Assembly: GCA_003669605.1 (NCBI GenBank)
Contig: QWOP01000049.1
Span: 1 to 64,000, forward strand
Source: Planctomycetota bacterium
GTDB taxonomy: Bacteria; Planctomycetota; Planctomycetia; Pirellulales; UBA1268
DNA length: 64,000 bases
Direction: 5' to 3'
Of this stretch, positions 62,001-64,000 are shown piece by piece. The notes beneath the pieces are model-generated. The model was given only the letters and a program-made list of their open reading frames with translations, searched no databases and had not been told where the DNA came from. Positions within the stretch are counted from its first letter, which is position 1. The number at the start of each line of letters is the position of its first letter. The position numbers and the translations under genes are program-made.

Positions 62001-62063
62001 CCCGGCCCGGCTGGCCTCGATCCGCTCCTCACTACTCCCAGCGGCCGCCTGATTACGAGTTGA
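59046..62063 (+). CDS. FAD-linked oxidase fused to Fe-S/CCG reductase (D-lactate/glycolate dehydrogenase-like)
   Basis: 1005 residues. The N-terminal PCMH-type FAD domain shows PQVVVRPRSVDDVAATVRWAAERNIPVHARGAGSSITGDSLG (about 39-80). The FAD-linked oxidase C-terminal domain has FGHAGHGQLHVRPY and GTIGGEQGLGLSR. Two 4Fe-4S motifs start at Cys578 (CNGCGACRTLAAGGRMC) and Cys639 (CFNCHQCRVEC). The C-terminal part holds CCG-like motifs (LPCHLRT; DRGCSGMAGVFGL). It resembles single-chain Dld/GlpC-type and YdiJ enzymes that oxidise a 2-hydroxy acid. The substrate is not known. Confidence 0.88.
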   Translation: MDQERQRIEEDLRGVVSGEVLCDDATRALYATDGSLFDVWPQVVVRPRSVDDVAATVRWAAERNIPVHARGAGSSITGDSLGCGVVIDCSRFLRRIVSTTEGHVRVQPGVVGLQLEEHLRQLGRTFGPDPAAAAVTTLGGMIGRNTSGSRFLRHGAVRSRLAAAQVVLADGMVVELVPTASRPSRLVAEGPSAANDPAVRVAALAESISGVLAAAAPVIASGQPANRRAHGGYRLDDVLHDGVVDLPRLLCGSAGTLGIVTEATLRTVSTDGGSAVALLLFESLEKAAQAALRLSSLLPSACDLFDKRHLALARGARVDFDLLIPPVADAGLLVEFTAADHAGASARLDEAIRRMQGARKMCLDIRRADDANDAALFWDLSRHLMPTLHGVRGVERPVSFIEDIVVPPEVLPEFLVRLQGVLKRCAATAMIFGHAGHGQLHVRPYANPSNQADRAALLRLAEAVYVEVVAVGGTIGGEQGLGLSRTGFFEQFFPDLARVFADVKRVFDPQGLLNPGKIVRLPGESLASLPFRPALLPQAAAEPVGTGDEAPLAPAAPRVPLSVLQWPPPGLAGEVDACNGCGACRTLAAGGRMCPRYREDPAEESSPRAKANLFAALLAGRLDPKSLSGDAVRAIADTCFNCHQCRVECAAGVDIPGLVTEIKGAHVAANSLPLSRWLLSRVDTLSRFGGATRPLANAAINDPRARWLLEKCLGIAQGRKLPRFTGNRTMRWAARRGLTRPSRRGGPRVLYFLDTHARWHDPLLVEAFVTILERHGVGVSIDPRQLAAGMPLVAEGDIPAARRVAAANVRILAEAVRLGYRIVCTEPAAVTAITHDYPLLVEDDDMQRVVDATCDATTYLWEMHRDGKLKLDFEPLQARILYHLPCHLRTRSPAGPAAQLLRLIPGISVDTADRGCSGMAGVFGLSRDNYRASLRIGRGLVSAMRGAGVDVGATECSACRIQMEQGTTKPTIHPVKLLAKAWRMMPGPAGLDPLLTTPSGRLITS

Positions 62064-62103
62064 ATCCATGCCTCTCCAAGAATCCGTGTTGCGGAGTGTT
62101 GCC

Positions 62104-62349
62104 ATGGGAAGTGTGACGGTCAGTCTCTTTGCCGGGATGGCAGAACTCGCCGGATCTCGCCGCCTGGAAATCCCCTGGGCGGGCGGCACCGTCGGCGCTC
62201 TCCGGTCGGCTCTCAAGGTCGCCTGCCCGGCAGTGGGGCCGCTGCTGGCCCGCAGCGCCGTGGCGGTTGCCGGACGGTACGCGGCGGACGACAGTGCCGT
62301 GGTGGCCGGCGACGACGTGGCGGTCATTCCCCCGGTGAGCGGAGGCTGA
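62104..62349 (+). CDS. moaD: Molybdopterin synthase sulfur carrier subunit
   Basis: 81 residues with the ubiquitin-like fold and a C-terminal VSGG tail, the thiocarboxylate-bearing end that carries sulfur into molybdopterin. VTVSLFAGMAELAGSRRLEI and DDVAVIPPVSGG are characteristic. The ATG at 62104 has GGAG eight bases upstream and gives the usual length. moaE starts four bases after its stop. Confidence 0.92.
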   Translation: MGSVTVSLFAGMAELAGSRRLEIPWAGGTVGALRSALKVACPAVGPLLARSAVAVAGRYAADDSAVVAGDDVAVIPPVSGG

Positions 62350-62353
62350 AAGC

Positions 62354-62854
62354 GTGGACGGCACTCCTCTCCCTGCTGCACCGCCGCCTCTCGCGGCGGC
62401 GGGCGATCCCCACGGCGTGGGCTTGGTGCATGGGCCGATTGACGCCCAGGCGCTGCTGGAGAGCGTGGCCTCGGCCAACGCCGGAGGCACAGTCCTCTTT
62501 CTGGGAACGACGCGCGGTCGGACAGGGGATGTCATCACCCGAGGGCTCGACTACGAGGCCCATGAACCACTCGCCGCCGGGATGATCGCCACGATCCGGC
62601 TTGAGGCGCTGGGGCGCTTCGGTCTGGTCGGTTGCGCGGTCGTCCACCGGCTTGGCCGCGTGGAGGTGGGGGAGGCGAGCATCGCCATCGCCACCAGCGC
62701 TCCGCACCGCCGGGCTGCATTCGCCGCCGCGGAGTGGATCTTGGAGCGGATCAAGCAGGAGGTGCCGATCTGGAAGTGTGAGGAGGGTGAGGATGGAACG
62801 CGTGCCTGGATTCATCCCGGCAGCATTCCGTTGACGTCGGGAGGGAGTCAATGA
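62354..62854 (+). CDS. moaE: Molybdopterin synthase catalytic subunit
   Basis: 166 residues from GTG 62354 (GGAGG eight bases upstream). GGTVLFLGTTRGRTGDVITRGLDYEAHEPLA, VHRLGRVEVGEASIAIATSAPHRRAAFAAAEWILERIKQEVPIWKCE, with catalytic Lys in the IWKKE-type segment (here IWKCE), identify MoaE. The family usually has IWKKE; Cys at the second position is a mild oddity. A 20-residue N-terminal extension precedes the domain. The stop overlaps moaA by four bases. Confidence 0.92.
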   Translation: MDGTPLPAAPPPLAAAGDPHGVGLVHGPIDAQALLESVASANAGGTVLFLGTTRGRTGDVITRGLDYEAHEPLAAGMIATIRLEALGRFGLVGCAVVHRLGRVEVGEASIAIATSAPHRRAAFAAAEWILERIKQEVPIWKCEEGEDGTRAWIHPGSIPLTSGGSQ

Positions 62855-63888
62855 ACGGTCAGGTCGAGAGCGGTCACATCGAGAACGGTCGGGGGGGGCT
62901 CGTCGATGGCTTTGGTCGGGTACACACCGATCTGCGGGTGAGTGTCACCGACCGCTGCACGCTGCGCTGCACCTACTGCATGCCGCTGGATGCGACGTTC
63001 AAGCCACGCGCAGAACTGCTCACCGACGATGAGTTTCTGCGGACAGTGCGGGTGGCGGCGGGGCTGGGGATCCGCACCCTCCGCATCACCGGAGGCGAGC
63101 CGCTCCTCCGGCCAGGGTTGGCCGGCCTGATAGCGGGGCTGGTAGCACTCCCCGGGATCGACGAGGTGTCGCTGACCACCAACGGGCTGTTGCTGCGGGA
63201 GCAGGCCGTATTGCTGCGTGATGCGGGGCTGTGCCGCATCAATGTCAGCCTCGATTCGCTCCGGGAAGAGGTCTTTCGGAAGATCGCCCGTGCCGATGGC
63301 CTCGATCGCGTGCTGGCTGGCTTGGCGGCGGCGAAGCGGGCCGGGTTCCGCGAGATCCGCATCAATGCCGTCTCGGTGCGTGGTCTGACGGAGAATGAGA
63401 TCGTGCCCCTGGCGGCGTTTTGTCGGGACGAGGGATTTCATCTGCGGTTCATCGAATTCATGCCGCTGGATGCGGAGACCAAGTGGTCGGGAGAGCAGGT
63501 CCTTTCCGGAGCCGAGGTGCGGGGGATCCTGGAGCGGGAATTCGGTGCCCTTCTCCCCCTGCCGGTGATCGATCCGGGGCAGCCTGCTATCGACTGGCGG
63601 TTTGCCGATGGTGGTGGTGTGGGATTCATCGATCCGGTGTCGCATCCCTTTTGCGACCGCTGTGACCGGCTCCGCCTGACCGCCGACGGACAGTTTCGCA
63701 ACTGTTTGTTTTCCACCACCGAGTGGGATGCGCGGGCCGTGCTTCGCGGGGAGACGCTGCCGGCGGATGTCGATGCGACACTGGCAGAACTGTTGCGGGG
63801 ATGTGTGGCTGCCAAGCGGGCGGCCCACGGGATCGGCGAGATGGATTTCCAGCGGCCGGCCCGGGCGATGTACCAGATCGGAGGCTGA
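62851..63888 (+). CDS. moaA: GTP 3',8-cyclase (molybdenum cofactor synthesis)
   Basis: 345 residues. The radical-SAM motif CTLRCTYC (about 36-43) binds the N-terminal [4Fe-4S]; FCDRCDRLRLTADGQFRNC (near 270-288) binds the second cluster with C-x2-C-x13-C. The C-terminal IGG tail, needed for function in known MoaA, is present. It converts GTP to the cyclic pterin precursor. Coupled to moaE by ATGA overlap. Confidence 0.96.
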   Translation: MNGQVESGHIENGRGGLVDGFGRVHTDLRVSVTDRCTLRCTYCMPLDATFKPRAELLTDDEFLRTVRVAAGLGIRTLRITGGEPLLRPGLAGLIAGLVALPGIDEVSLTTNGLLLREQAVLLRDAGLCRINVSLDSLREEVFRKIARADGLDRVLAGLAAAKRAGFREIRINAVSVRGLTENEIVPLAAFCRDEGFHLRFIEFMPLDAETKWSGEQVLSGAEVRGILEREFGALLPLPVIDPGQPAIDWRFADGGGVGFIDPVSHPFCDRCDRLRLTADGQFRNCLFSTTEWDARAVLRGETLPADVDATLAELLRGCVAAKRAAHGIGEMDFQRPARAMYQIGG

Positions 63889-63890
63889 CG

Positions 63891-64000
63891 GTGCCGGCAT
63901 CTCTCCCTCCCAGGCGCTACCTCGATCATCCGGCGACGTCGTGGCCGAAGCCCGAGTGCGTCTTGGCAGCGATGGAGCACGCCATCCGCGCGGTGGGAGC
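63891..64000 (+). CDS. Class V aminotransferase (cysteine desulfurase-like), 5' part
   Basis: 36 residues are inside the window from GTG 63891 (GGAGG five bases upstream). YLDHPATSWPKPECVLAAMEHAI matches the beginning of class V aminotransferases and cysteine desulfurases (usually YLDNAATS). In this Moco cluster it could supply sulfur to MoaD, but the Cys loop and PLP Lys lie beyond the window, so this is inference. Confidence 0.7.
   Translation, partial: MPASLPPRRYLDHPATSWPKPECVLAAMEHAIRAVG

Noticed and set aside
1-64000. CRISPR array, prophage, insertion sequence or replication origin
   Set aside because: No regularly spaced repeats with unique spacers, no transposase or integrase, no phage structural gene and no DnaA-box cluster were seen.

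Overview
The window is GC-rich (by eye about 65%), densely coding bacterial chromosome. It most likely comes from a planctomycete of the Pirellulales type. The evidence is: two secreted proteins with the planctomycete N-terminal signature LE[PD]R[HR]LLA; two proteins with PEP-CTERM tails; an FGly-type sulfatase; a DUF1501 protein; zinc-ribbon membrane proteins; and a Hanks-type kinase with a DMG motif. No prophage, insertion sequence, CRISPR array or rRNA operon is visible. One tRNA (Val, anticodon TAC) is present.

Layout. 1-2.6 kb: repeat-bearing DNA without a clear gene, a small membrane protein, and pdxH. 2.6-5.0 kb: a DUF3127 protein, a glycosyltransferase and a short UDP-sugar dehydrogenase split by a frameshift in a G7 run. 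5.1-11.8 kb (minus): two large secreted proteins, one a 1.5-kb-residue-class GSIG-type beta-solenoid of about 1500 residues. 12.2-18.5 kb: a sulfatase, two outer-membrane barrel proteins, a KAS III-like enzyme and an acetoacetate-decarboxylase-like enzyme. 18.7-24.1 kb: YceI, an NnrU/MddA-like membrane methyltransferase, a VIT1 transporter, then tetraheme cytochrome c, four-cluster ferredoxin and NrfD, which look like a quinol-cytochrome redox module. 24.1-32.5 kb: two alpha/beta hydrolases, DUF1501, acyl-CoA ligase, D-2-hydroxyacid dehydrogenase, glycosyltransferase and sulfotransferase. 32.5-35.9 kb: a leader with alternative hairpins, a receiver-like protein, two PEP-CTERM proteins and a 32-residue membrane peptide, closed by a strong terminator.

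36-50 kb: MATE exporter, HdeD-like protein, receptor kinase, monoheme protein, HD phosphohydrolase, zinc-ribbon proteins, ACT-domain protein, thioesterase, double-FHA protein, an uncharacterised conserved protein and a PHP-domain protein. 50.7-59 kb is mostly housekeeping: tRNA-Val, aldose epimerase, aspS, dcd, nth, DUF309, LON-domain protein, folE and membrane proteins. 59-64 kb: a 1005-residue FAD/Fe-S oxidoreductase followed by a compact molybdopterin set (moaD-moaE-moaA) and the start of a class V aminotransferase that runs off the end.

The best candidates for new biology are the giant solenoid protein with a C11 tract before its likely start, the orphan redox module, the possible methyl-ketone pair (KAS III-like plus ADC-like), the PEP-CTERM cluster with its micro-protein, and the switch-like leader at 32.6 kb. 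All functional statements are from reading the sequence and general family knowledge; no database search was run.
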